DNA of 64,000 nt from Aequorivita sp. UBA3180 (lineage in GTDB: Bacteria > Bacteroidota > Bacteroidia > Flavobacteriales > Flavobacteriaceae): positions 137,222 through 201,221 of the forward strand of contig DEXQ01000007.1 of NCBI GenBank assembly GCA_002364215.1. The letters are read 5' to 3'. The position numbers were made by a program, and so were the translations under genes. The stretch's first letter is position 1; every line of letters begins with the position of its first letter. The notes under the pieces are model-generated. The model saw nothing but the letters and a program-made list of their open reading frames with translations, did not search any database and had not been told where the DNA came from. Positions 34,766 to 42,348 of this stretch are shown piece after piece.

Positions 34766-36502
34766 ATGGACTTTTACAGGAAAACAACTTTAGGACTTTT
34801 TGATAGCTCACAAAAATCATTTGAAATACCCGTATATCAAAGAGCTTACTCTTGGGAAAAAGAACAGTGGCAAACTTTTCTTAACGACTTATTGGAACAA
34901 ATTGAAGGAGAGAATAACTATTTCTATGGAAATATCCTTTTAGAAACTGTCAAGAAAGATGTTAAGTATGAAATTATTGATGGACAACAGAGATTAACTA
35001 CTTTGACCATTTTCATACGCTCAATTCTGAACGTTTTGAAAAAGCGAGAAAAAGAACTCGAAGATTTTGACTTTCAAACTAAAGAAAACATATTTCTTAA
35101 AAACGGTGGCAATATAAAATTACGTCCAGTCGAATATGATAGGGCTTGCTTTGATTCATTAATTATTGACAATCAAAAGAAATTTGAAACAAATACACCT
35201 TCGCAAGTAAGAATAAAAGAGGCAAGAATATTTTTTGTCACGGAATTGGAAAAGTTGAATACTGATATTTTGCTACGAGTTCTTACAAAAATTGAAACGA
35301 CTGATCTAACAATTATCGAACTAGAGGGAAAAAAGGATTCTGCGTTAATGTTTGAATTGGAGAATAACAGAGGTAAAGATTTGACAAATATGGAAAAAAT
35401 CAAATCTTACTTTATGTATCAAATGTACGTATACAGTGACCCTGATCAAACAGAATCAAATATTGAAAATGTATCAAATATTTTCAAGCTGATTTATTTA
35501 ATAATCAATGATTTTAAAAAACTTAACGAAGATAGCGTTCTAATCTATCACAATAACGCTTATATCAAAGGCTATAATTACAGGACATTAGAAGATGTTA
35601 AAGAAGTTTTTAAGAAATCAGAAGACAAGATAGTTTGGATTAAAAAATACATTTCTGAGCTCCATACTTCCTTCTCGAATATGAAAAAGTTTGAAAACTC
35701 AGATAATTTTTATGCAAAAAAACTTTCTAAAATAAATGCCCCTGCCTTTATCTACCCTTTTGTAATCAGAGGCTATAAATACTTCGGGGACGATAGCTCG
35801 AAACTGAACACGCTGTTTAACATACTTGAAGTTTTAACCTTTCGCGCAAGATTGATAAATAGCAGAGCCAACATTCAAGAGCGTTTAAATTCAATACTTC
35901 TCAATTTTAAAGGAGATTTAATAAACCTAAAAAAAGAGATTAAAAGCAAATTGAATGAATCTTGGTATTGGAGCGACACAAACACAAAAAACTATCTAAA
36001 TGGTGGAATGTATGGAAATAAGGTTTTGAACTATTTGCTTTGGGAGTATGAAAATTCAATTCAGAATAAAGGATATAGTATCAAAAACTTTAGCTTAGAT
36101 AATGAACAAATAGAGCATATTTCACCGCAAACTCCAACAGACGGAGAGCCAATAGCAACAGGCTACGACCTGAATGAAGACCGTGAATATTCTGAAGATT
36201 TTGTTTCTAAGCATTTAAATAGCTTAGGAAATCTAATGTTAATCTCAGGCTCACATAATGCTTCAATTGGAAATAAGGCATTTAAAAATAAACTCAACTC
36301 ATACAAAGAGAATCCTCTTTTAAATCAACAAGTAGAGATTAAAGATTTTTCAAATTCTGAGAATGAAGCAGTTTTTTGGAAAGCAGAGTCAATCGAAAAA
36401 CGACATAAGAAAATAGTTGACTTTGCAATTCAGAGATGGAGTTTTGAGAAAATCGAAACAAAATATTTAGAAACTGAATTAATTGAGGATAAAAATAAAT
36501 AA
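34766..36502 (+). CDS. DUF262/DUF1524 (GmrSD-like) protein
   Basis: A 578-residue cytosolic protein. The N-terminal DUF262 (GmrS/ParB-like) domain has FEIPVYQRAYSWEKEQWQTF and the diagnostic DGQQRLTT near residues 73-80. A helical middle follows. The C-terminal DUF1524 HNH-type domain has EQIEHISPQTPTDG near 445-458 and the downstream LGNLMLISGSHNASIGNKAF with its Asn/His positions. Proteins with both domains in one chain resemble type IV restriction enzymes of the GmrSD group, which cut modified phage DNA, and SspE-like effectors. It is monocistronic, under its own palindrome promoter. A restriction role is inferred from the domain content. Confidence 0.85.
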   Translation: MDFYRKTTLGLFDSSQKSFEIPVYQRAYSWEKEQWQTFLNDLLEQIEGENNYFYGNILLETVKKDVKYEIIDGQQRLTTLTIFIRSILNVLKKREKELEDFDFQTKENIFLKNGGNIKLRPVEYDRACFDSLIIDNQKKFETNTPSQVRIKEARIFFVTELEKLNTDILLRVLTKIETTDLTIIELEGKKDSALMFELENNRGKDLTNMEKIKSYFMYQMYVYSDPDQTESNIENVSNIFKLIYLIINDFKKLNEDSVLIYHNNAYIKGYNYRTLEDVKEVFKKSEDKIVWIKKYISELHTSFSNMKKFENSDNFYAKKLSKINAPAFIYPFVIRGYKYFGDDSSKLNTLFNILEVLTFRARLINSRANIQERLNSILLNFKGDLINLKKEIKSKLNESWYWSDTNTKNYLNGGMYGNKVLNYLLWEYENSIQNKGYSIKNFSLDNEQIEHISPQTPTDGEPIATGYDLNEDREYSEDFVSKHLNSLGNLMLISGSHNASIGNKAFKNKLNSYKENPLLNQQVEIKDFSNSENEAVFWKAESIEKRHKKIVDFAIQRWSFEKIETKYLETELIEDKNK

Positions 36503-36520
36503 CAAAATGCCAGCAAAGAT

Positions 36521-36626
36521 GGTAGCTGTTGTAGAACCCCATAATTTATAAAACCCCAACTCATATAAGCCGCTTTGAGCGGCTTTGTTTATTAAGTATC
36601 TTCTAAAATGAAATAGATAGCGGTTG
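36521..36626 (+). repeat. Conserved 3' intergenic block, copy 3, with terminator hairpin
   Basis: GGTAGCTGTTGTAGAACCCC, ATAATTTATAAAACCCC, then a hairpin AAGCCGC/GCGGCTT (36567-36573, 36579-36585) with a T-rich tail, then TTCTAAAATGAAATAGATAG. It matches copy 1 after the ATPase gene (same TTCTAAAATG, ATAGATAGCGGTT) and copy 2. The hairpin probably terminates the DUF262 transcript. Confidence 0.75.
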
Positions 36627-36643
36627 TATTAAGTAAAAAACTT

Positions 36644-36859
36644 TATATTTAGTATTCTCCTCTGTTAAATTGCAGGGTGTTCCGGGTTTTCGTACGTGTG
36701 TGTTTGCGTTTGTGGTGATTTTTGCTTTTCTAGTATAGTGATTATAAAATAGGGTTTTTGGACCTAAGCTTATAGCTTAAGGCCTACGGCATACTGCAAA
36801 AAGAGGTATATTTGGTATTCTCCCCGGTTAAATTACGACCCTTTATGGTGTTTCCGTAA
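36644..36859 (+). promoter_or_regulatory. Two decayed palindrome modules in tandem, without a gene
   Basis: First module: TATATTTA (36644-36651), CTCCTCTG, and a degraded TTCCGGGTTTTCGTAC (36680-36695). Second module: TATATTTG (36807-36814), TATTCTCCCC, and TTATGGTGTTTCCGTAA (36843-36859, one extra spacer base). Neither has a -7 box 21 bp downstream and no plus-strand gene follows. The 22.8-kb intergenic region has the same order, so this is an orphan copy. Confidence 0.65.
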
Positions 36860-36912
36860 TAGGAGGGGCGATAGTTTAATTTTCTAAGGGAGCTTGATGT
36901 ATAGTACAGATA

Positions 36913-37578
36913 TTAAAAGTGGGAGCTCAAGCCAGTGGCTCTGATCTGCTTTATGTAATCCTCCGATTCATAATACTCTATGAGTTCATCGGCCTTATTG
37001 AGTTCATCTTTCAATTCATAAATCTCTTGAATCATTGCACCATCTTTTTCTCTATCAGGGTAAAAAATGCGATCTCCATGTTTAGAAAATATTTCTTTTT
37101 CTGATTTTGGTTTTTCTAGACCATTTACATAAAAGTCAGGTGGAGGGGGAGCGGAAAAATAAATTGATAATACCAAAGTTAGTATAGCGATACCTATTGC
37201 AACTATAGATGCTCTTTGTGCATTTTTGGCCTGTTGCCTGGTTTCTTTGAGTACTAAATAGTCAAGATATTGTTTTACAGCTTTCCCTTTTAAAAAGTAA
37301 GTTTTATTCGAAAAATCCCTATAGACTTGTAAATTTTCTTTATCTCCTTGATTCTCTATTAGTACGTTGTAATATCTTTTCATCATTTCAGAGCCTTGAA
37401 TAGGCATTAAGGGGGCATCAAAATTTTTTATAAACCATTTTATAAAGGTATATTCTCTTAGTCCTTCTATGGGACCTGATGTTTTTAACTGTAATATTTT
37501 TTTTAATCGTTCATAAGTAATACCCTCATGGTGGTAGTAACCTATCTCCATTGCCTGAATGTAGATATTTGTTTCCAT
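36913..37578 (-). CDS. Hypothetical membrane-anchored protein
   Basis: About 221 residues from METNIYIQAMEIGYY (ATG 37578); an in-frame ATG at 37611 would add 11 residues. The N-terminal 130 residues form an alpha-rich cytosolic region (GITYERLKKILQLK, MKRYYNVLIENQGDKENL). One membrane helix, about residues 135-155 (ASIVAIGIAILTLVLSIYF), is followed by a Pro-rich linker and a charged C-terminal part with a coiled-coil-like segment (EIYELKDELNKADELIEYYE). No family is recognised. It is the only minus-strand gene in its stretch and has no palindrome. Confidence 0.65.
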   Translation of the reverse strand: METNIYIQAMEIGYYHHEGITYERLKKILQLKTSGPIEGLREYTFIKWFIKNFDAPLMPIQGSEMMKRYYNVLIENQGDKENLQVYRDFSNKTYFLKGKAVKQYLDYLVLKETRQQAKNAQRASIVAIGIAILTLVLSIYFSAPPPPDFYVNGLEKPKSEKEIFSKHGDRIFYPDREKDGAMIQEIYELKDELNKADELIEYYESEDYIKQIRATGLSSHF

Positions 37579-37746
37579 TTGAAATTTATTTTGCAATTCT
37601 AAAATAATCAAAATATAGGAGAGCGTTGTTTGATTACTTACTTATAAATCCCTTTTGACAAAAATTGACCTGCTTTTATAAAACAAGTATGTTTTTTACT
37701 GTATTTGCAATGTCATTTATATCCTATATAAAATAGAGAAAATCAT

Positions 37747-37828
37747 TATATTTGATATTCTCCCCAATTTAAAATAAAACCTGTTATGGATTTCCGTAAA
37801 TAGTCTTATACACTTCTAATTACATTTG
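37747..37828 (+). promoter_or_regulatory. Palindrome promoter module H (variant operator)
   Basis: TATATTTG (37747-37754), ATATTCTCCCC, variant palindrome TTATGGATTTCCGTAA (37784-37799), 21 bp, -7 box TACATTTG (37821-37828). The leader to ATG 37857 is 28 nt. The same variant occurs at 48052-48067. Confidence 0.75.
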
Positions 37829-37856
37829 AAAATATGAAAGTTTAATTATCTATAAG

Positions 37857-38783
37857 ATGAAAAGAAAGCTTGTCATCACCTTGTTTTTTATTTCAATCAT
37901 TCAATTGGGATACAGTCAAGATTTTGAAATCATAAGAGAATCGAAAAAATTGATTGATAGTAGAGATATTTATCTCAATGGTGGTATGCGTGCGGGGTTT
38001 GGTGGAAAATCCCGCACCTCCATTAAGATCGATTTACCACCCAATACTGTGGAGTGGTATTATAGTTTCACCACGACCGAGGGAGAAAATGGTACGGCAA
38101 ATCTTAACTTGGCTATGCAACTATCCCGTATGTTGGTAGATCCCAGTGGTCTTTCTTCAATAGCAACTTCTAGAATCAAGGTGCCAGAAGGAGTAGCTGC
38201 GGCAGACATTTATCTGCTTGATCAAAAAAATATGCATTTATTTCTTCAAAAGGTAGATTTAAATAATGGCACTTTTCTTCACTATCCAGAAGGAATGGTG
38301 CAAAACACAAAACAGGCTATTGTAAAAGTGGATGATATTAAAAGTGGAACGTGGTACTTGGGTGTAAAGAATCCAAGCGCTATGAATGGCATTCATATTA
38401 ATATTGAAGTTGTTGCAATTACCGAAACCAGAAAGCCCATTGCCAAAACAGAAAAACAGCAAAAGGCAGAATTATATGGCGGGTTGGCGAAAACGCAATT
38501 TGAAAACGAAGCATACGATATATGTGTTGAATATTGTGATAAAGCAATATCTGAATATGAATTGGGGAGTGTTTTGGCTACTAAAGGCCTTGCCCAACTG
38601 ATGCTTGGTAAGGAAATAGAGGGTACAGAAACTTATATTAATGCAATAACGCTTGTTAAAAAACAACCGAATCCAAACCGTATTTTTAGGGAAATGATTC
38701 ACGATATAGATAAGGCCATTAAAACAAATCCTGATCTAAAAGGGGCAGTTGAAATTAAAAAATTGATTACCGCCCAACTATAA
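37857..38783 (+). CDS. Exported protein with a C-terminal TPR-like region
   Basis: A 308-residue protein with a clear signal peptide (MKRKLVITLFFISIIQLGYSQ, cleaved near SQD). Residues about 30-190 form a beta-rich domain (DIYLNGGMRAGFGGKSRTSI, AADIYLLDQKNMHLF, SGTWYLGVKNPSA). Residues about 200-305 are helical with a TPR-like repeat (AKTQFENEAYDICVEYCDKA). No known family is recognised; a periplasmic or surface location is likely. It is under palindrome module H with a short leader and is monocistronic, ending near a bidirectional hairpin. Confidence 0.7.
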   Translation: MKRKLVITLFFISIIQLGYSQDFEIIRESKKLIDSRDIYLNGGMRAGFGGKSRTSIKIDLPPNTVEWYYSFTTTEGENGTANLNLAMQLSRMLVDPSGLSSIATSRIKVPEGVAAADIYLLDQKNMHLFLQKVDLNNGTFLHYPEGMVQNTKQAIVKVDDIKSGTWYLGVKNPSAMNGIHINIEVVAITETRKPIAKTEKQQKAELYGGLAKTQFENEAYDICVEYCDKAISEYELGSVLATKGLAQLMLGKEIEGTETYINAITLVKKQPNPNRIFREMIHDIDKAIKTNPDLKGAVEIKKLITAQL

Positions 38784-38797
38784 ATATTTTTTAAAAT

Positions 38798-38824
38798 ATA
38801 GGCCTCTTAGAAACCGAGACCTAT
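38798..38824. terminator. Probable bidirectional terminator
   Basis: ATAGGCCTC (38798-38806) pairs with GAGACCTAT (38816-38824) with one mismatch, between convergent genes. On the minus strand it is followed by an A/T-rich tail. Confidence 0.5.
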
Positions 38825-38850
38825 TTGTTCGTACACACCCTTTTAAACGA

Positions 38851-38991
38851 CTAATCTTTGGGCTTATGCTTATGGGGTTTTAATCCCGGGTGTTTTGGCT
38901 TTGTCTCTGGTGTAACACGTCTTCGCCTATCTGGAGTTCCGTCTTCTTTTTTGGGTTTCGGGCCTGGTTTAATTGCTTTAATTTTTTCCAT
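38851..38991 (-). CDS. Small Lys/Pro/His-rich basic protein, 46 aa
   Basis: ATG at 38991, TAG at 38851-38853. The product is extremely basic and Pro-rich: MEKIKAIKPGPKPKKEDGTP, an RRRR stretch, and an end rich in KPHKHKPKD. No hydrophobic segment, so probably disordered; it might bind nucleic acid or anions. The -7 box TAATTTTA (39018-39025) lies 27 bp upstream of the start and exactly 21 bp from the palindrome at 39047, which supports it as a real gene. Family unknown. Confidence 0.6.
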   Translation of the reverse strand: MEKIKAIKPGPKPKKEDGTPDRRRRVTPETKPKHPGLKPHKHKPKD

Positions 38992-39017
38992 CTTGTTAAA
39001 TTTTATATCACTAGGAA

Positions 39018-39091
39018 TAAAATTACCATAGATAATAATAGGATACTTACGGAAAACCGTAAGGAAAGCTAAAATCTATAGGATAATTTAG
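39018..39091. promoter_or_regulatory. Divergent palindrome operator I, serving both strands
   Basis: Perfect palindrome TTACGGAAAACCGTAA (39047-39062). On the minus side, 21 bp away, is TAATTTTA (39018-39025), pointing to the 46-residue basic protein. On the plus side, also 21 bp away, is TAATTTAG (39084-39091), pointing to the 48-residue protein. One operator therefore appears to serve two divergent promoters. Confidence 0.75.
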
Positions 39092-39118
39092 TGGTATTAA
39101 TAATTTAAATTTAATATT

Positions 39119-39265
39119 ATGGCAGTAAAACACACGCCCACGGGCGAAGTTCACAGTGGTTCCAAAGGTGAATACACTGGATGTGGAACAAATACAAATA
39201 CTCATCCGGACCATTGGTTAAACACATCACAGAGTATTACTTGCGATAAGAATGGTTGCAAGTAA
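39119..39265 (+). CDS. Small His/Cys-containing protein, 48 aa
   Basis: ATG at 39119, TAA at 39263-39265, 48 residues: MAVKHTPTGEVHSGSKGEYT, CGTNTNTHPDHW, and a C-terminal SITCDKNGCK. Three Cys and several His suggest a small metal-binding or disulfide motif, but no family is recognised. It has its own -7 box 27 bp upstream at the fixed 21-bp distance from the divergent palindrome and is followed by a good terminator, which supports a real single-gene transcript. No signal peptide. Confidence 0.65.
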   Translation: MAVKHTPTGEVHSGSKGEYTGCGTNTNTHPDHWLNTSQSITCDKNGCK

Positions 39266-39283
39266 ATTTAAATTTGTAATCTT

Positions 39284-39325
39284 GGGAGTTTGGGATGCAA
39301 TCTTAAGACCTCAAACTCCCATTTT
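39284..39325 (+). terminator. Intrinsic terminator after the 48-aa gene
   Basis: GGGAGTTTG (39284-39292) pairs with CAAACTCCC (39312-39320), then ATTTT. It lies between convergent genes and may act in both directions. Confidence 0.75.
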
Positions 39326-39339
39326 AATTGATTTATCTT

Positions 39340-39711
39340 CTAATGTTGATAGCACCGTCCCGACGCATTTTTTGTCATGCGCTTACACCGCTTTCCCGCC
39401 TTGGTCTTTCCGGTGCATTGGGTAGCGGTAGTTTTATGTGAAACGGTTTCTTGGGATGTGGTGTTTTTGTCGGATTCTGATACCAAACTTTGAATCTGCT
39501 CTGGATTTGAACCAGGTTTGCATACCGAGCATGCTTGGTATCCAAAATTTATAGCTTCTTGCAAAGTGATTTCTTTTTTGGAGTGTTTAAGATAGCGGCA
39601 ATTTGCCGTATGGTATTTTTCGCCTGTTTTGGTGGTATAGACTGTTTGGGCGGGACTGTTATGGGCGCAGCCTAAGAAAACAAGGAATATGAGGAGTTGG
39701 AGAAATTTCAT
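39340..39711 (-). CDS. Exported Cys-rich protein with a DUF5763-like C-terminus
   Basis: A 123-residue protein with a signal peptide (MKFLQLLIFLVFLGCAHNSPA, cleavage near PAQ; the Cys at 15 could also be a lipidation site). The middle part has EKYHTANCRYL and INFGYQACSVCKPG, the YHxxxCRxL...EA...C pattern also seen in the protein at 17694-17918. The C-terminal part has QCTGKTKAGKRCKRMTKNASGRCYQH, typical of DUF5763, a small Cys/His metal-binding-like motif often near or fused to thermonucleases. Its start overlaps the stop of the upstream thermonuclease gene by four bases, so the two are translationally coupled. Confidence 0.75.
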   Translation of the reverse strand: MKFLQLLIFLVFLGCAHNSPAQTVYTTKTGEKYHTANCRYLKHSKKEITLQEAINFGYQACSVCKPGSNPEQIQSLVSESDKNTTSQETVSHKTTATQCTGKTKAGKRCKRMTKNASGRCYQH

Positions 39712-40190
39712 TGTTTGATTTTTTTCTTTTTATAATCCCGCCATTCCCAAGGTGGAATTGCGTTTGCTTCTTGCCAAAGGCCTATTTTATTTTTCCGCGC
39801 CATGGCCTCCAATTTTTGAAGTTCTATATCCTTTGAGTATTTCGTATAATGCCAGGCTAAGCCATTAATCAACAGTTGATTGTTTAAATTTAAGGAATCA
39901 TTATAGAATACAATGGCAATACTGCGCCTATATCTATCTTTTTTTAGCACATCTATGCATACTGTTTTGCCAAAAATGGCCTTGGAAGTAAAATCCTTGG
40001 CCTTCTGGGAAAATGGCTGCTTTTTTTCAGGACAGTCTATATTTGCTAAACGTACTTTGACTATTGTTGAATCCTGGGTTAGGAGTTTAAAGGTGTCGCC
40101 ATCCATTATCCCAATTACTTTGCCTGTTAGGGTTTGGCTATTGGTATTAAGGGAAAGAAGGAATAAAAAAAATAAAATTATATTCTTCAA
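39708..40190 (-). CDS. Thermonuclease (SNase-like) family protein, exported
   Basis: A 160-residue protein with a signal peptide (MKNIILFFLFLLSLNTNSQ) and a Staphylococcal-nuclease-type OB-fold domain. Catalytic and structural motifs are visible: VIGIMDGDTFKLL (Asp/Thr loop), VRLANIDCPEKKQPF (Arg and Glu region), and DRYRRSIAIVF with the second Arg. The C-terminus has NKIGLWQEANAIPPWEWRD, standard for the family. It hydrolyses DNA and RNA with Ca2+. It lies just upstream of the DUF5763 protein and just downstream of a four-helix membrane protein; an extracytoplasmic nuclease is the likely role. Confidence 0.88.
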   Translation of the reverse strand: MKNIILFFLFLLSLNTNSQTLTGKVIGIMDGDTFKLLTQDSTIVKVRLANIDCPEKKQPFSQKAKDFTSKAIFGKTVCIDVLKKDRYRRSIAIVFYNDSLNLNNQLLINGLAWHYTKYSKDIELQKLEAMARKNKIGLWQEANAIPPWEWRDYKKKKIKQ

Positions 40191-40193
40191 ATT

Positions 40194-40694
40194 TTAAAAG
40201 ATTGTATTGCTTAGGGGAATCATTTGTTGTGCAATTTGCTCCACAAAATACCTTGTAATTATTGAAATGGAAATAATTATCACTGAAAAGAAAATAACTT
40301 TTGCCCTTTCATCATCTAAAATGCTACTATATATACCTTCTTTAGCAATGAATAATTTGAATATATAGCGACTAATAAATAAAAGGATTAAATATACAAC
40401 AACCAATATTAAAAGATACTGGCCTAATAAAGGAGCAAATGTTTTCCATAGAGATGGAGTGGATATAGAATTCATTTTAATAATACCGTATGAGTTAAGA
40501 ACTGATTGAGGCAATGTGGTGTACATTAATATAAATACGATACTTAAAGTGGTTGTATAAATTGCGGCAGAGACATTTGTTAATTCAAAATCGTATTTTT
40601 TATAAACTCTTAGTACGGTAAATTTTAAGTATAGAATGTAAAATAGGACACTAAAAAGCAATGCGCCGGTAATTTCAAGGATTGAGGTTTTCAT
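40194..40694 (-). CDS. Integral membrane protein, four helices
   Basis: A 166-residue protein with four hydrophobic helices (about residues 6-24, 44-62, 90-112 and 132-152), spaced in two pairs with a loop that carries a charged segment (AKEGIYSSILDDERAKV). Both ends are polar. No enzyme motif or known family is recognised with confidence; the pairing of helices resembles DUF350-type proteins only in topology. It follows the transglutaminase-like gene by 6 bp and precedes the thermonuclease by 3 bp, so it is part of the minus-strand unit. Confidence 0.65.
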   Translation of the reverse strand: MKTSILEITGALLFSVLFYILYLKFTVLRVYKKYDFELTNVSAAIYTTTLSIVFILMYTTLPQSVLNSYGIIKMNSISTPSLWKTFAPLLGQYLLILVVVYLILLFISRYIFKLFIAKEGIYSSILDDERAKVIFFSVIIISISIITRYFVEQIAQQMIPLSNTIF

Positions 40695-40700
40695 AGTTAG

Positions 40701-42302
40701 TTATTTAGAAGTTAATTCCATTTCCCATAAATTCATATTATTATAATCGGGCGGTACATAACCTGGCACAAAACCTACATTGGTTGTTTCCCACAAAAAG
40801 TATCTCTTGTTGTTATAAGATTTATATACTCCTTCGTATGGTAAATTAATTGCAAGCATGCTATGGGACAACTGTTTGCTATTAATGATTCCGACGTCGT
40901 AATCAAAATGTTTTAGGATAGTATATAAACATAATGTTCTTGTGTCACAATCACCATACAGGTTTCCTAAAAACTCAGTCGGTGCTTGCAGCCCGAATTT
41001 AGTATTACCAAGACAACAGGGTTCAGAACACTGGCTAAGGTATTCCATTACAAAGCGTGATTGTTGTGCGCCTTGCGCACAATCTGTTTCAAGAATAAGT
41101 TTATATGGGATATCCTGAATCATACTTACAATTGCTTCGGCGAATGTTTTTTCATCCATTTTATTAGCCAATCTTAAAGAATCTAAGCTACCATATACCC
41201 TTTCCAACAACGCATCATTAAAAATGGATAAATCTTGGTATAGTCCACTATAGCCATTGTTCAGATAGTTTTGGTTTCTGTTGTTTCTGCTAATACGTAT
41301 ATCTCTTTTTGATAGCACAATATCCATTCTGTGTATGTTGCCCTGATAATCCTTCCATACTCTGTTGTTTATTATTAAGGTATCAAAAATGGGTTCGTTT
41401 TTTTCTGAATTTAAGGTGTCATAAACCGCTTCTGGCTCATCGTAATTATCCGAAAATTCATCATTTTTTGTTTTGATTATCTTTTCTTTTTGAAGATTTT
41501 CCGTTTCTTCCACCACTGGAGTGGGAGGTTGAAATGTGCCGTTGGAGGATCCATTTCCGCATCCTTTCATAATCATGGAAAGCAATGCCCAACCTATTAA
41601 TAAAAAGAAACCTACTGAAAATATACCTGAAAATATTCTTGGGAGGCAACCCAAATTACTTCCAGCAACATTTCCGAGAGCAGGAAACGTGTTTAGTAAC
41701 CAAATTAAGCCTACAACAGCAAGAATAAGGAGGGTAGGGAGCCAACCAATGCTTAGGAAAAATAGCAACAATCCGATTAAGGGTATAATTGCGAACAGTA
41801 TACCAATAGTTGAAAAACATCCAGAAAGACAACCTGAGTTTGAAGGAGGTAGGGAGGTGGGGGGATCCTCCCTTACTTCATATTCTGAAGGGTAGTCATC
41901 CAGCAAAGGAGAAAATACAGCTTTCTTCTTATCTTCAATTTCAAGGAAATCAGTATAAAATTCAGTACTATTAATTTTACCGTAAAGAGTAAACCGAATA
42001 TCACCCAGAAAAGGTTGTAGGTCCTGCTGGGGCGCTCGTACAATTTGAACATTTGAGGCTCGCACCTCTGAAAGGGCAAGGTTATACCCATCAAAATCTT
42101 GACTTTTTATCGATGGATAGGCTTTAATGTTTTTTAAACAAGACTGTTCCGCAATACGATCTGTTTCTACCGAATAAAACTCCTCCTCAGAAATTTGGAC
42201 GAAATTGCGCAATTCTCCCCAATCTATTTTTAGATCGTTATACAGAAATTCAGTTTGAAATAAAGCTTTAAGTCGATCTTGGGAGCCAGTATATTGCCCC
42301 AC
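40701..42302 (-). CDS. Membrane protein with a transglutaminase-like domain
   Basis: A 533-residue protein. The N-terminal 150 residues are soluble. Residues about 155-245 hold three to four membrane helices with Cys/Pro-rich joints (SGCLSGCFSTIGILF). A linker rich in Glu/Asn follows. The C-terminal 200 residues resemble a transglutaminase-like fold: NLYGDCDTRTLCLYTILKHF (catalytic Cys), SHSMLAINLPYEG (His) and YFLWETTNVGF (acidic residue after the aromatic strand). Such domains can be proteases, amidases or cross-linkers on the outer side of the membrane. It is flanked by membrane-protein genes in one operon. The activity is not assigned. Confidence 0.7.
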   Translation of the reverse strand: MGQYTGSQDRLKALFQTEFLYNDLKIDWGELRNFVQISEEEFYSVETDRIAEQSCLKNIKAYPSIKSQDFDGYNLALSEVRASNVQIVRAPQQDLQPFLGDIRFTLYGKINSTEFYTDFLEIEDKKKAVFSPLLDDYPSEYEVREDPPTSLPPSNSGCLSGCFSTIGILFAIIPLIGLLLFFLSIGWLPTLLILAVVGLIWLLNTFPALGNVAGSNLGCLPRIFSGIFSVGFFLLIGWALLSMIMKGCGNGSSNGTFQPPTPVVEETENLQKEKIIKTKNDEFSDNYDEPEAVYDTLNSEKNEPIFDTLIINNRVWKDYQGNIHRMDIVLSKRDIRISRNNRNQNYLNNGYSGLYQDLSIFNDALLERVYGSLDSLRLANKMDEKTFAEAIVSMIQDIPYKLILETDCAQGAQQSRFVMEYLSQCSEPCCLGNTKFGLQAPTEFLGNLYGDCDTRTLCLYTILKHFDYDVGIINSKQLSHSMLAINLPYEGVYKSYNNKRYFLWETTNVGFVPGYVPPDYNNMNLWEMELTSK

Positions 42303-42348
42303 AAAGTCACCTTTGATGTATACGTTTTTTATACGTTCTTTCCGTATT

